Position numbers and translations under genes: made by a program. Below the pieces are notes generated by a model, which saw only the letters and a program-made list of their open reading frames with translations, did no database searches and was not told the origin of the DNA. A stretch of 64,000 nt of DNA from Wyeomyia smithii (taxonomy: Eukaryota; Arthropoda; Insecta; Diptera; Culicidae): contig NC_073696.1 of the NCBI RefSeq assembly GCF_029784165.1, positions 243,954,892 to 244,018,891 of the forward strand, written 5' to 3'. This document shows, piece after piece, positions 23,088 through 33,974 of the stretch; within the stretch, counting starts at the first letter, position 1; every line of letters starts with the position of its first letter.

Positions 23088-23103
23088 TGCCTTTTTTAAG
23101 GCA
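23088..23103 (+). other. Histone-like 3' stem-loop, unit 1, copy A
   Basis: TGCCTT-TTTT-AAGGCA, a 6-bp stem and 4-nt loop, followed by AATAAACAAG and then GAAAGTTAATAATTTT. Confidence 0.6.
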
Positions 23104-23590
23104 AATAAACAAGTCATTGAAAGTTAATAATTTTTGTCAACGTAAGCAAGCATTCTGTGTTGCATCCTAGCAATTCAAATTTGTCGCACCCGTCTAATTT
23201 ACTGAATGTAAAATAGCTTCCACAGTGCATGTTGTCCGTGTATCTTTTTGTGGCGCAAGCACTAAATTAAAGTTCGGAAGTCGGACTTCCGACTTCCGAA
23301 CTTTCTTCCGACTTTACAAACACATAGAATAAATGCGTGTTCACGGTGTTCACACAACATGAACTGTGGGAATGATTTCAATGTATTTGTTTTTGTAAGC
23401 CGTAGTGACAGCGCAGTGGCGGCTGAGATGGTTGCAGTGTTGCGAGAACAACAAAAATAAACATCGGAAGTGAGCCTGACTGCCAGATCATCAGCGACGA
23501 TTTGATCATTTTTATTTAAATGCACAATATTTCCACCAATGTTAGGGCAGCTCAAAGGTTGTAATTAGCAACCGATTTTGAGCCGCAAAA

Positions 23591-23606
23591 TGCTTTTTTC
23601 AAGGCA
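23591..23606 (+). other. Histone-like 3' stem-loop, unit 2, copy A
   Basis: TGCTTT-TTTC-AAGGCA with one G-U pair, followed by AATAAAAG and GAAGGTTGATAATTTT. The TTTC loop is the commonest metazoan histone loop. Confidence 0.6.
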
Positions 23607-24944
23607 AATAAAAGAATAATTGAAGGTTGATAATTTTCTGGCATCAACACAAGCAAACATTCTGTGCGGGATGCAATCAAATTCTGTTGTAGTTGTCTAA
23701 TTTTCACTTTATTCAGTGAACCCCCCACTGTAGGGGCAGCGCAAAGGCGCGATCAGCATAACCGACATTGAATATTTAACTGCCCTGTTAGTACGCATTC
23801 ACAAAAGCAGTTAGTTCAACTATGCAGAGCTAATATGAAGTCGATTCAATCAATCAGTATAAACAGAATTTCGTCGTCTCCCAGCTGCCAAGTTGCAACA
23901 TGATGCAATACGCAACAGCGAGCAAACGAAATCGCTTGATGTTACAAACCGCAATAAGATACGGGTTAAAACCGTTGCGTGTGTGACTGACACGCAAGCA
24001 GCCGAGTTATCTTTCTTGTGAAAGTATTCTACTTCAACCTTGCGGTCGTGGCTTTGCATACAACCTTCTTGTGATTTTTGTAATGGAATAGTGGCAAATA
24101 ATAGCAGAAAACTAAAATAGGCAAGCTTTTTGATTAATCAATTTGATAGCCATATTTCCGTATCATAATTTATTGCGTTTTAGTAACTACTTTACATAAC
24201 CAATATGTAGGCGAAGATAAAGTTCATCACTACAGTAGATCATTTTACGAGACGTTTCGAGGCGAATGACCAACATATGGTTAAAACCTCGTTAATTTAA
24301 TAAATAAATAAATTAATAAATTACGAGACGTTTCTGAACTCAATTCACGAATGGAATTTTGACAGAAAGCTCGGAACCGGTGACATAACGCAAGTAAATG
24401 CAACATCAATGTCAGCAGGATCCGTGACACCTGTCAGTTCCTAAAATGTTCTATTTAATGCTAGGCCACAAAATATTGTTTGTGATCTACTATGCACTGC
24501 CTCACTGAGTAGGGAAAGCTAGCCAAACAATGCGCAAGGATTTTTTTTTCTCTTATAATAATTATCTATAATCTCCCATTTAGAATGAGGAGACAACAAG
24601 TAAACGAAATCGAAAAAAATCGAGAAAAATGAAAAAGTCCTTTTGAAATGTTACTAGAGATTCAACAATTTTTATTTTCGAATGCATTTATTATTCCCCC
24701 GCGAGATTTGTCACTTCAATGTCAAATATGACTTTGACTTCAGATTTGACGGATTGCGGTCCGATAACTGCAAAGTTGTTGCAGTTATCGGTCTTGCAGT
24801 TAAAAAGCGTTGCAGTTAAAAGACTTGCAGTTATCGAACGGCGACTGTACCTTAAGCAAATAATAAAGTTTATATGAAAAAGGCTAAATCACACTATTAG
24901 GTATTGTATTTTCTTATTGGAATGGAATAGAAATGTCACAATGT

Positions 24945-25530
24945 TACAGACGGTGTTATGAACAGATACGCAAAGAGTGAGGTCGAAAACTTCAAGTGAA
25001 CCGTCAAATCGAGGCTCCAAGTGTGCAATGTAAACAACTCATGCGTGTTCCTTTTCGTACAGAATATGTGTTGCGATCAGTTTAAATTCTGTGAATCACG
25101 TGCAATTATGGTTCCAACGAAAAATGTGTTCGTCATGCTCATGTTATGAGTGATGCATTGGAAATTATTAAAATTGTATAAACAAGCACTGAAACTCAGT
25201 AATATATCCTTACAAAGTTTCGAAATTTCATTACACTTTCTAGTTCGTATGAAAAGTCATGCGAAAATAAATGTGGTTGCCAGAATTCGGGTTATTCGCG
25301 TTGAAAAAGATTTTTAAGGCTGTTCGCACCTACGTGAAAACTCATATGTAATTGTCAAAATGTGCGTGATGACAAAAGCAAAAATATTTCCTTCCTTCTT
25401 TTTCGCATGCAAAAACCAAACAAATATCAGCAACACCGTCAACGCGAATTGTTTAAAATAAAATATTAGCAAAGGGTTGCCATATTTACTGCTTTTCTCT
25501 TTGCGTATCTCTTTATAACACAGTCTCTAA
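24945..25530. mobile_element. About 585-bp non-autonomous TIR element
   Basis: The left end, TTACAGACGGTGTTATG and then AACAGATACGCAAAGAG, is matched by CTCTTTGCGTATCTCTTTAT then AACACAGTCTCTAA at the right end in reverse complement, about 30 bp with a few mismatches. No coding capacity. The duplication is unclear. Confidence 0.65.
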
Positions 25531-25992
25531 CAATATGGATCATAAACAAACAGCAGGGCTGCCATGTATGAGGGATTTAAAGCAATATCTTCTTGATTCT
25601 TTGAGTTGCTGTATTAATTTCAGGCCTTAGACGCGCCTATGCTTTTGCACTGGGTTGTATGTGACTTTTTTTGTGGCTCCATTTCCATTTCGAACCCACT
25701 GTGGTTCCAATATTTTGCTTGTTATATTTCGGTCATAGAAAAATGGCGTCTTTTCATAGGCCTGATTAATTTGTTTCCCTTTCCAAAATTAAGTTATAAA
25801 GTATTATATAATATATATAAATTCTCAGTTCAGATATAGTAATCCTTTGCTTTTTCAAAATACTTGGATGACAATCCAATTTATGGACGTAGCTGGATTC
25901 TTAATTTTTTTTGCAACACTGCTTAACACATTTCACGGCTGCTTCAGTATTTTTGTGCCGCTAATATCCCATGCAGAGGAATCTAGTTTAAA
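25531..25992. other. Upstream region and probable 5' UTR of XPD
   Basis: No gene or repeat recognised. The short frame at 25639-25839 is not supported by any family. It leads directly into the XPD start at 25993. Confidence 0.4.
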
Positions 25993-25997
25993 ATGAG
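25993..25997 (+). other. Xpd: Five-nucleotide first coding exon of Xpd (ATGAG)
   Basis: ATGAG is followed by GTAAAT (donor) and a 68-bp intron ending ACGCAG. AG plus G makes the Arg codon of M-R-I-S-V-D-G, aligning with M-K-L-S/N-V-D-G in fly and human. No ATG lies in frame in the next exon before the conserved sequence. Confidence 0.85.
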
Positions 25998-28701
25998 GTA
26001 AATTTCATTATTTTGTCCTACCAAACTGTAAGTTAAGTTGTGTACGGTGATTTCAATAAACGCAGGATCAGCGTGGATGGTTTGCTGGTGTACTTCCCGT
26101 ACGAGTACATCTACCCGGAGCAGTATGCGTACATGTTGGAGCTGAAGCGGACTTTCGATGCCAAAGGCCACTGTCTGCTGGAGATGCCTTCGGGGACCGG
26201 TAAGACCACTACGCTGCTATCGCTAATCGTGGCCTACATCATGGAATATCCACATATCGTGCGAAAGTTGATTTACTGCTCGCGTACCGTGCCGGAGATT
26301 GAGAAGGTCATCGCCGAGTTGAAACACCTGATGAACTATTACGAAAAGCAAACGGGAGAGATGCCCAACATTACGGGGTTGGTGTTAAGTTCACGGAAAA
26401 ACATGTGTATCCATTCGGAGGTCAGCCGCGAGCGGGACGGTAAGATCGTCGACGCCAAATGCTACGGCCTGACGGCTAGCTATGTGCGGGACAGGGCCGC
26501 CTCGGACGACTCGGTGAGTGTGTGCCAGTACTTTGAGGGCTTCCAGGCGGAAGGGAAGGAGACGACTTTACCCCCGGGTATTTATTCAATCGATGACCTC
26601 AAGGATTTTGGTCGGCAGCGCAACTGGTGTCCGTATTTTATGTCTCGCTTCGCGGTAGGATGCTTTCAAGTTTATTCTTGGTGTTGTTACAACACTGTTA
26701 ACTTTCTTTTAGATCAATCAAGCTCAGGTAGTTGTCTACAGTTATCATTACCTGTTGGATCCCAAGATTGCTGAAGTTGTTTCGAAGGAGCTTGCGAGAG
26801 AATCGGTCGTGGTGTGTGATGAAGCTCATAATATCGGTAGCTATGCGAAGCTTGAGTTAAAGCACATCTCTCTAATTTTTTTAAAATCTTTTAGACAACG
26901 TATGCGTAGATTCTATGAGTGTAAAAATAAATCGACGTTTGATCGAGAAAAGTACCACAGGTGTTCACACGTTGGAGAAATACGTTGCAGAGTAAGAGTT
27001 TTGATGATGTTTATAACGCTATCTGATAGTTTCCTATCCACAGAATAAAGGATGATGATCGGCATCGGCTGAATGAGGAATATCTACGCTTAGTTCAAGG
27101 TTTAAAAGATGCTTCGTATGCACGGGAAACGGATATGGTGTTAGCTAATCCGGTCTTACCATCGGAGATACTGAAAGAGGTAGTGCCGGGAAATATCCGA
27201 AATGCGGATCATTTTCTGAGCTTTCTGAAGCGTTTCATTGAATACATCAAATCTCGGCTCCGAGTGCAACATGTCGTGCAGGAGAGTCCCGCTGGCTTTC
27301 TAAAAGATATCCAGCAGAAGGTTTGCATCGAACGAAAACCACTGCGCTTTTGCGCCGAACGTCTTTCGTCGTTGCTGCGAACACTCGAAATCACCGATCT
27401 GACCGAATTCGGAGCGCTGACCGTTATAACGTCGTTCGCAACACTGGTGTCGTCTTACACGAAGGGTTTTACGATTATCATCGAACCGTTCGACGACAAA
27501 ACGCCAACGGTTTCGAATCCCATTCTGCATTTAAGCTGTATGGACTCATCGATTGCGATGAAACCGATTTTCCAACGTTTTCAGAGTGTGGTTATTACAT
27601 CCGGTACACTTTCACCAATGGATATGTATCCGAAAATTTTGGATTTTGAACCGGTGGTTATGAGTTCCTTTACGATGACACTGGCCAGACCGTGTTTACT
27701 ACCGATGGTATGTATATAAAGAGTTTTTTCGGTCATCAGATGTCAGTGCTAAAATTTATTTGTAGATCGTGTCGCGTGGCAATGATCAGGTGGCCATTTC
27801 ATCAAAATTCGAAACACGCGAAGATACAGCCGTCACCCGCAACTATGGGCAGTTGTTGGTGGAGACAGCTAAAACCGTTCCGGATGGCATCGTGTGCTTT
27901 TTCACGTCCTATCTCTATCTGGAGTCGGTGGTTGCTTCCTGGTACGATCAGGGTATTATCGACACTCTGCTGCGGTACAAGTTACTCTTTATAGAGACGC
28001 AAGACAGCGCAGAAACGTCGTACGCACTGATGAACTACGTTAAGGCATGCGAATGTGGTCGAGGTGCGGTGCTGCTCGCGGTAGCGCGCGGGCGCGTTTC
28101 CGAGGGTGTAGATTTTGATCATCACCTGGGTAGAGCAGTGTTGATGTTCGGTATTCCGTACGTTTACACCCAGTCCCGGATACTGAAGGCACGATTAGAC
28201 TACTTGCGTGATCAGTTCCAGATAAGGGAGAACGATTTCCTCACCTTCGATGCGCTACGGCATGCGGCCCAGTGTGTTGGCCGTGCCATCCGGTAAGTAG
28301 ACACTGCTGTTCACTGTTTTTTCTTCCTTCTACTAAAAGTGTTTTTTTTTATAATTTGCAGTGGTAAAACCGATTACGGTATTATGATTTTCGCGGACAA
28401 ACGTTTCTCCCGACAGGACAAGCGAGGTAAATTGCCCAAATGGATCCAGGAGCATCTAACGGATAACTACTGTAATCTGAGCACCGAGGAAGCAATGCAG
28501 GTTCGCTGAGATCTAGTAATTATTATTAAGGGATACTCACTAATATTTTCCGTTTAAAACTAGTTGGCAAAGCGGTGGCTCCGTCAAATGGCACAACCCT
28601 TCACCCGGGAAGACCAGTTGGGTGTTTCACTGCTTACGCTGGAGCAGCTGCAGTCTACCGAGAAGGAAAAACTGGAAAAACAGGCTCAGGGCAAGAAGTA
28701 A
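25993..28701 (+). CDS. Xpd: TFIIH helicase subunit XPD (ERCC2 orthologue)
   Basis: A 5'-3' DNA helicase of TFIIH, acting in nucleotide-excision repair and transcription initiation. Exons by eye: 25993-25997, 26066-26654, 26713-26836, 26895-26991, 27044-27707, 27766-28292, 28362-28500 and 28564-28701. This gives 760 aa, the same length as human XPD. The first coding exon is only ATGAG; splicing gives MRISVDGLLVYFPYEY. Motifs are Walker A PSGTGKT (43-49), the four Fe-S cysteines (MCIH, AKCYG, VCQYF, NWCPY), DEAH in VVVCDEAHNI, the Arch region VCVDSMSV...RRLIEKS, TSGTLSPMDMYPKILDF, RGNDQVAISSKFETRED, VARGRVSEGVDF and motif VI QCVGRAIRGKTDYG. All introns are 52-69 bp with GT-AG ends. Every expected motif is intact. 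It is convergent with TMEM104. Confidence 0.97.
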
Positions 28702-28723
28702 TTCACAATCGCATTAAGAATTA

Positions 28724-28729
28724 AATAAA
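28724..28729 (+). terminator. Xpd: Polyadenylation signal of Xpd
   Basis: AATAAA 23 nt beyond the stop. A minus-strand AATAAA lies at 28759-28764. Confidence 0.7.
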
Positions 28730-28758
28730 CTTTGACTTTCTGTCCAGTTTACAATTGG

Positions 28759-28764
28759 TTTATT
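28759..28764 (-). terminator. Candidate polyadenylation signal of TMEM104
   Basis: AATAAA on the minus strand, about 515 nt past the TMEM104 stop and only 30 bp from the opposing Xpd signal. The interval 28765-29278 would then be the TMEM104 3' UTR and holds no other feature. Confidence 0.5.
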
Positions 28765-29278
28765 ATTCTCGCTAGTCTTACTGATTTCTATGTCACATTC
28801 AGATTTGTCGGAGAAGTAAATATCAGCGTCTGACGCACTATTCTTTACATATTGAAGTGTTCTTATAGCGGTTGCGTTTCGTTTGTAGTAAAATCTGTGA
28901 TTTTTTTGGTAAATATTTTAAAATAGTTTTTTGTCTCTTCTACTGGTATATTTGTGTTTGGTTTCAATTAATTTGCCAGACTAAATTAATCTTAAGAAAT
29001 CAGCACGTTTGCATTCGATAAATACTGCCTATTTAAGTTTTGTGGAAATTTATGTTTCAAACTGAAGTAAAAAAAAACTAAATTCCGGAATAACACAAAT
29101 ATGTAATCTAAAAATATCATTAGCTTGAAGAATCAGTCTCGAACTTTTCTAAGGGGTGTTTTTTGCCTGTTGTCACCATCTGCTCTACTGTGATTGCCTA
29201 AAAAGAACACAATTGCTGAAAAAATAATTTCCCTCAAACAATTCTATTACCTCTAATTAATTTGAGCTTTTCTTCTTC

Positions 29279-30932
29279 CTACTTTATGAGATCAATCGAA
29301 ACCAGCACTAAACAGGCAGCGGTCCAGCTAAGGATCAACAACAGCCAGACGTTACCCTTGAATGGGCTTCGGAATTCGTTAACGATACCCCGGCCTATCA
29401 TACTTTCGCAGGTTCGTCGCGCATGGTAAACCAAAAACGCCGGTATCACGTACTGAATGCCCGTTCCGGCATAGCATCCGGTGAAGCCAACAAGCGAGAT
29501 GACACTCTCGGTGAAGAAGCACACCACAACCGACGGCACGATTGCAAGCAGAGGAAAGAAAACTCGTCGCAGGAAGAAGTTGTACGAATCCAACTGATTC
29601 GTATCCAGAAACAGCGTCTGCAGGTTGCTGCGCAAAGTGATGGCAATAATCGGGAAGCTTGTGGACAGAGTAAACACGGGGAACAGTGCCAGAAAGTATT
29701 CGATGGCTTTCAGGAAGGTGCTGTCCTGGTCCGAATTTGGGACAAAGTTCAGTGTATACAAATCCTTGATGTCACTGAAGGCGAAAATTCCCGTCAAAGC
29801 TAGTGATAAATAAAACGCACAAATCAAAAAATAATCCATTGAGATCAGCGTTTTGACACGTTGTTTGTTGGAGATTGGAGTCAGCAGACTGGGCAGTGAA
29901 TGGTGGCACATAAAGGAATAGATACAGGTGCCTATTAGATAGGGAATCCCGTTGATATCGGCTTTTGGTGGTGTGATTGGAACATCGGGCTTTTGCACAA
30001 ATAATCGATGAACAGCAATGCTGATCATTACGGAAAATGCAAGCCACCGAAATAGAACAGTAACCAGCTGAAGATATTTTGTTTTCTGAACATTGAAAAA
30101 CACGAAAGGTCCTAAAACACCAACGAAAACAACCAAGCAAAGCCGGTAGATATCGAATCGAGACAGTACACTATCTTCCCAGCATCGTATTGTAATGTCG
30201 TCATTATCTGTCGCATTCGTCGAGTGATTGTGTGAACTAAAAAGAGGAACCAATTAATTCAAACGTTCTTTCGCTTGGATCAGGTTATCATCTTACCAGA
30301 TCACGTCCCTTAAACTTTTCGAAACAGCAGCTGCATAGATGCTCAAATCCCCGTACAGATAAACCGCCAAGCAAAAGTAGAACAAAAACCGTCCAATCCT
30401 CCCAAAAAACAAGTTGGCCATCTCACCCAGTTCAATCTTGGACGAGAGGCTATAGTATTGATTTCGGCAGTACATAATATTCAGCGGAGTCTGCTCGATG
30501 CTGGCATCCGTCAGCTGATCGTCCCCATCGACGGTCGCTATTAGTGGTTCAGTGATCATCTCCACGTTGCTGTCCTCGTCGTGTTCAACGACACGATCCC
30601 GCTTGATGAACTGTAGCCGTTTCCAGTTCTGAATGGCACTCGCGCAGGCCATCGTTTCGATAACGAACGTTACGGTTACGTAGCTTGCAAATGCCAAAAC
30701 TACAATCAGAACTGACCCCAGAAGCCATCCTGCGTGACTGAACGCCGACGGAAGCGTTAGCGCTCCCGTTCCAACGATTAGGTTAAAGATAAAAACAAAC
30801 CCGATCTGCAAGGAAAGTCAGCACAGAATGAATCACCATTTGGATATTGTTTCGCAAGTGGTTCTTTGTTTAATGAGTAGACCCATAACTTACCCATGTT
30901 GGATATTCTTCTTGTGCGTTTCTCGTAGGCAT
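29279..30932 (-). CDS. TMEM104: TMEM104 orthologue, amino-acid transporter-like membrane protein
   Basis: A multi-pass protein of the amino-acid/auxin permease-like (SLC38-related) fold. The human orthologue has no settled substrate. Minus-strand exons: 30894-30932 (13 codons, MPTRNAQEEYPTW), 30297-30805 and 29279-30236, giving 501 aa (human about 496). The order matches the family: FNLIVGTGALTLPSAF with TM1, then TTTFVIEAMA-like TVTFVIETMACA, an acidic cytosolic loop, ELGEMANLFFGRIGRFLFYF, AVYLYGDLSIYAAAVSKSL, a luminal loop with N-glycosylation sites (SHNHSTNATDN), PFVFFNVQKTKYLQ, YSFMCHHSLPSLLTPIS, FPVFTLSTSFPIIAITLR and YAGTGIQYVIPAFLVYHARR. About 11 hydrophobic segments are visible. Introns are 88 and 60 bp. 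Confidence 0.95.
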
Positions 30933-31739
30933 ATCACATAAATTTTTAAGTTACCGGAACATTAGTTTTTCTCGATAAATTCACGGAAAAAAGTATTACT
31001 AATGAAAGCTCTAATTTCTGTTCAATGTCACGCAGTAATCAATTAAAGAAAAAGCATAACAAAAGCATATGTGGGTGGTTTGTTCCGTTTTTGTTCGACT
31101 ATCAACAGTAAAGTATAGAAAAAAAACGATACCGCAAAGAACTTTGTTGTCTATTTTTACACGTCAACGATTGTCGGAGTTCGTGAAAAATAATAATTTA
31201 CACTCTTATTTATTAACTCACTTTACTTCGAAATGCAGTTTAAAATAAAAAAAATGTTTTTAATATTTTGATGTTAACCAGAGAAATAAAGGGGTAAAGT
31301 TAAGAATTTGAATCCTCCAAGCAATTTTCAGGCAAATAATGTAAATGAAGCTAAAACAATAGGCAAAATCATAAATTGTAAGCATGTTTTATATATTTGG
31401 CACATTGAGCGGATGTTCTAGAAAACGTAGAAGTGGTTTAATATTATCTGCAGAAATTACTCAGATTTTTTTGAGCTGTCCGCTGTCTTGCCAATCATTC
31501 TTCTTCATTCTTTTTTCAATTGTCTACATCACGAAAAACATTATCGTATATAAGTCTTTTTTACGGATTTAAAAACTTACGCGATTTCGGACTTTGCGCG
31601 AATTTTTCAGAAAAGTCGTATGTTTGTCTGTGGTTTGAGTATTATGGCTGCTAATATTTTAGTGAATATGTAGTGAAAAATGCAGATTTAAATGAAACTT
31701 GTTCCAAAACACCAGACGTTTCATGCATACATTTAGTAT
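30933..31739. other. Upstream region of TMEM104, no gene recognised
   Basis: AT-rich. The short frame at 31384-31572 has no domain. It probably holds the TMEM104 promoter and 5' UTR, but no core element can be named. Confidence 0.4.
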
Positions 31740-32600
31740 CAAACAAGTTTTCTGATATCGACGATTGGGTCTATACCGGTTTTTATATATCATTTGAAAA
31801 AGCCGCGTTTTCTGAGCAAAACGTGATTTTCAAAAAATGTTTATCGTTTTCCTCCGATTTTTAAATGAAGAATAAAAAAAAACGCTCGAAAGGTCTTAGA
31901 TGACGTTTCGCCCATGTACACGCTCGTAAATAATAACTCATGAACTGAACAACTCTGACTCAGTTTAGAACGATGTTCGTAGACGTCAAAAAATAAGTTG
32001 AAGTCCTTTTTGATTTTGAGTAACTTTGACTCACTTTTTGGGTTCCCTTCATATAACTTCTTTCTTTCTGAGTAACGTCGCATATAACGACGTCCATTTT
32101 GAAAGATGATTACGATGTGCTTCAGTTTGTGACATATGTTTTTTAATTGTGTGCGCCTCAGAAGGCATTATAACTGTCTACTTTTATTACAAGGTAATTA
32201 TTGATGGACATGTGGTGTCGTTTATTGGCCGTGGCGGATTTCTAGCCAGTAACGAAACTGAACTGTACCCAAAAAATGAGTAATGTCGTACTCCAATTTT
32301 GAGTAATAATGACTCATTTTGAAGACGCCTAGTGTTACTCAGTTCTGAGTATTTGTTGAGTTACTCAATTTAAGAGTTTTTCCACTTTTTACGAAAATGC
32401 GTCAAATGTTACGCATTTTAGAGTTATTATTTACGAGCGTGTACGGTATATGAGAAAACTGTCATTTAAGGCATTTCGAGCAGATTTTTATCCTTTACTT
32501 AAAAATCAAAGAAAAATAATAATTTTTTTTTTAAAATCACGTTTTGCTCAGAAAATTGCACTCTTCCAGCTAATATATAAAAATCAGAAAACCGTTTAAA
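31740..32600. repeat. Foldback element with a MITE in its loop
   Basis: The outer arms at 31740-31917 and 32443-32600 are inverted copies (GCAAAACGTGATTTTCAAAA against its reverse complement near 32535). They belong to the family at 14050, 21541 and 33975. A TA-flanked MITE occupies the centre. Confidence 0.65.
31919..32441. mobile_element. 523-bp MITE, TA target duplication, TGACTCA motifs
   Basis: The TIRs begin CACGCTCGTAAATAATAACT and end with its reverse complement. TA flanks both sides (31917-31918 and 32442-32443). The interior contains three TGACTCA strings and many GAGTAA strings. No coding capacity. Confidence 0.75.
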
Positions 32601-33068
32601 ACTACACCTGTGCATTTTTTCATCGGTCAAAAAGTTGTAAATTTGATCGCTTTGAGACCACATCCCTGTCACGAACGTCATTTCCATACATTTTGCTTGA
32701 AGCAGAGATGCCAGATGAAAAATGTCTGCAACTGCTCGAAAAACCGGAAAAATGTGCTCGAAATCTGAAAAAATGTATCCGTCTTCCGAAAAAATTTTAC
32801 TCGCGCAAGCAAAAGTCTGTAAAAATCTTCACACATTTTAAGAAAATCTGCGCAAATATAAGGAGACTCTGACAAAAATCTGCAGAAACCGTGGAAAAAC
32901 TGCAAATATCTGCAAATCAATAAATATATGCACACCGACTCCAAAAATCTGCGTTTTACAAACAAATCTGCACATTTGGTATCCCTGGCTTGAAGCCGTT
33001 TTCCTCTGGCTCGATTATGCGTCAAAAGGCTGTCAATGCTTGCGAAACTAGGGAACCTGTATATTAGA
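32601..33068. other. Non-coding interval with low-complexity repeats
   Basis: 32730-32970 is an AT-rich series of loosely repeated AAAATCTG(C/T) strings. The minus-strand 115-aa frame over it is an artefact of that repetition. Confidence 0.45.
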
Positions 33069-33184
33069 GAAATGACAAGACACTCACTGTTAAGGCATCT
33101 GTCAACATCAAAACGGATAACGGCAATACAAAATTATACAGCTCGCCCGTTTTGATGTTGACAGTTACCTTAACGGTGAGTGTC
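33069..33184. mobile_element. Short inverted-repeat MITE, 116 bp
   Basis: GACACTCACTGTTAAGG...CTGTCAACATCAAAACG at the left is matched by CGTTTTGATGTTGACAG...CCTTAACGGTGAGTGTC at the right, leaving a loop of about 35 bp. Confidence 0.7.
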
Positions 33185-33974
33185 TCGGCGTCTCTCTGGT
33201 GTATAGGCTGACTATGCGAAACAGCCGATAAAGCTCCGTCCATGCGGGATCATCTGTTGCTGCAAGTGGTGTGTAGAAATGCAAATAGCGAAAAACGTTT
33301 ATTCTGCTTAGAACTTTGTACGCATTTTGTGCATTTTGTTTCAACACGTTACGGATAACCCTACATTCGATATAGTTAAAAGCACACAAAACATTCGTGC
33401 AGTAACACATGCGGCACAATGAACGGAGCTTGAGACCATATTTTTAACACTAGCGCCATCATCATCGGTGGCGGCTTCAGAAAATAGTTGCCATGGCATG
33501 GGTCTGTTTGAGACACGTGTTCTCGAAGTACGATTGAGCTGAAATTTCACATTGCGACTTTTTTTGAGAAGACGAAACTTTTCCTCGCGTCAGTAAATAC
33601 CTATGTTAAGCATAGTTCACAGTTTCAAGCGAAGTGAAAAGTTTAACAAGTAAAATAGCGTTAATTTTCGCTAGCAAAATCTGTCGTGAAAACATTGTTG
33701 TGGAACACAGAGGTATTTCACCAGCCTGCAGTTGATGCAAAGTTCATGCAAAGCGAAATTCACAAGTTTACACTTCGAGCGAAGTGAAAATTGGCCGGTG
33801 CTGACAGAATAAGAACGCGCTGCAATGTCAAGTTTTCGCTAGCTGCTTCTTTTTCACCGAGTGTGTGGATGCGTGAAAAAATCAGCCCAAGTGAAAAAGA
33901 TGTGATCCACATCCTTCAATTTCGCTGGATTGAATTTGTTCACAGTTCTAAGCGCAGTGAAATGTCGACAATTG
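33185..33974. other. Non-coding interval
   Basis: No recognised gene. Near 33620-33970 a short motif (TTCGAGCGAAGTGAAAA and variants) recurs in both orientations, perhaps a decayed inverted-repeat element. Confidence 0.4.

Larger units (their letters stand above)
22530..24074 (+). mobile_element. Large stem-loop repeat element, copy A (internal deletion)
   Basis: It starts GAAGTAGAATACTTCTCTC after TTTT and ends AACCTTCTTGTGA before TTTTT. It carries one promoter module (CCAAT about 22790-22795; TATATGAG about 22869) and two histone-like hairpins (23088-23103 and 23591-23606). Relative to copy B, a single junction near 23985 joins the sequence GTTGCGTGTGTG (B about 44205) to ACTGACACGCAAGCAG (B about 50988), so the middle and the third and fourth units are missing. 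It also has about 290 bp (about 23243-23537) not present in copies B and D, including the palindrome AAGTTCGGAAGTCGGA at 23268-23303. Confidence 0.75.
22080..24847. mobile_element. Tc1/mariner-superfamily (pogo-like) element, TA duplication, heavily nested
   Basis: The ends CAGTCGTCGTTCG...TAACTGCAA and the reverse complement (TTGCAGTTATCGAACGGCGA, then CTG) are flanked by TA (22078-22079 and 24848-24849). GCAGTTATCGA-type motifs recur near both ends (about 22115-22143 and 24760-24840). The interior contains a hAT-like MITE (22144-22444) and a deleted copy of the large element (22530-24074), leaving about 0.9 kb of its own sequence. No transposase frame is visible. Confidence 0.75.

Noticed and set aside
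26040..26065. GTG start for XPD giving an N-terminus YGDFNKRR
   Set aside because: The upstream ATGAG exon plus a consensus intron gives M-R-I-S-V-D-G, matching known XPD N-termini.
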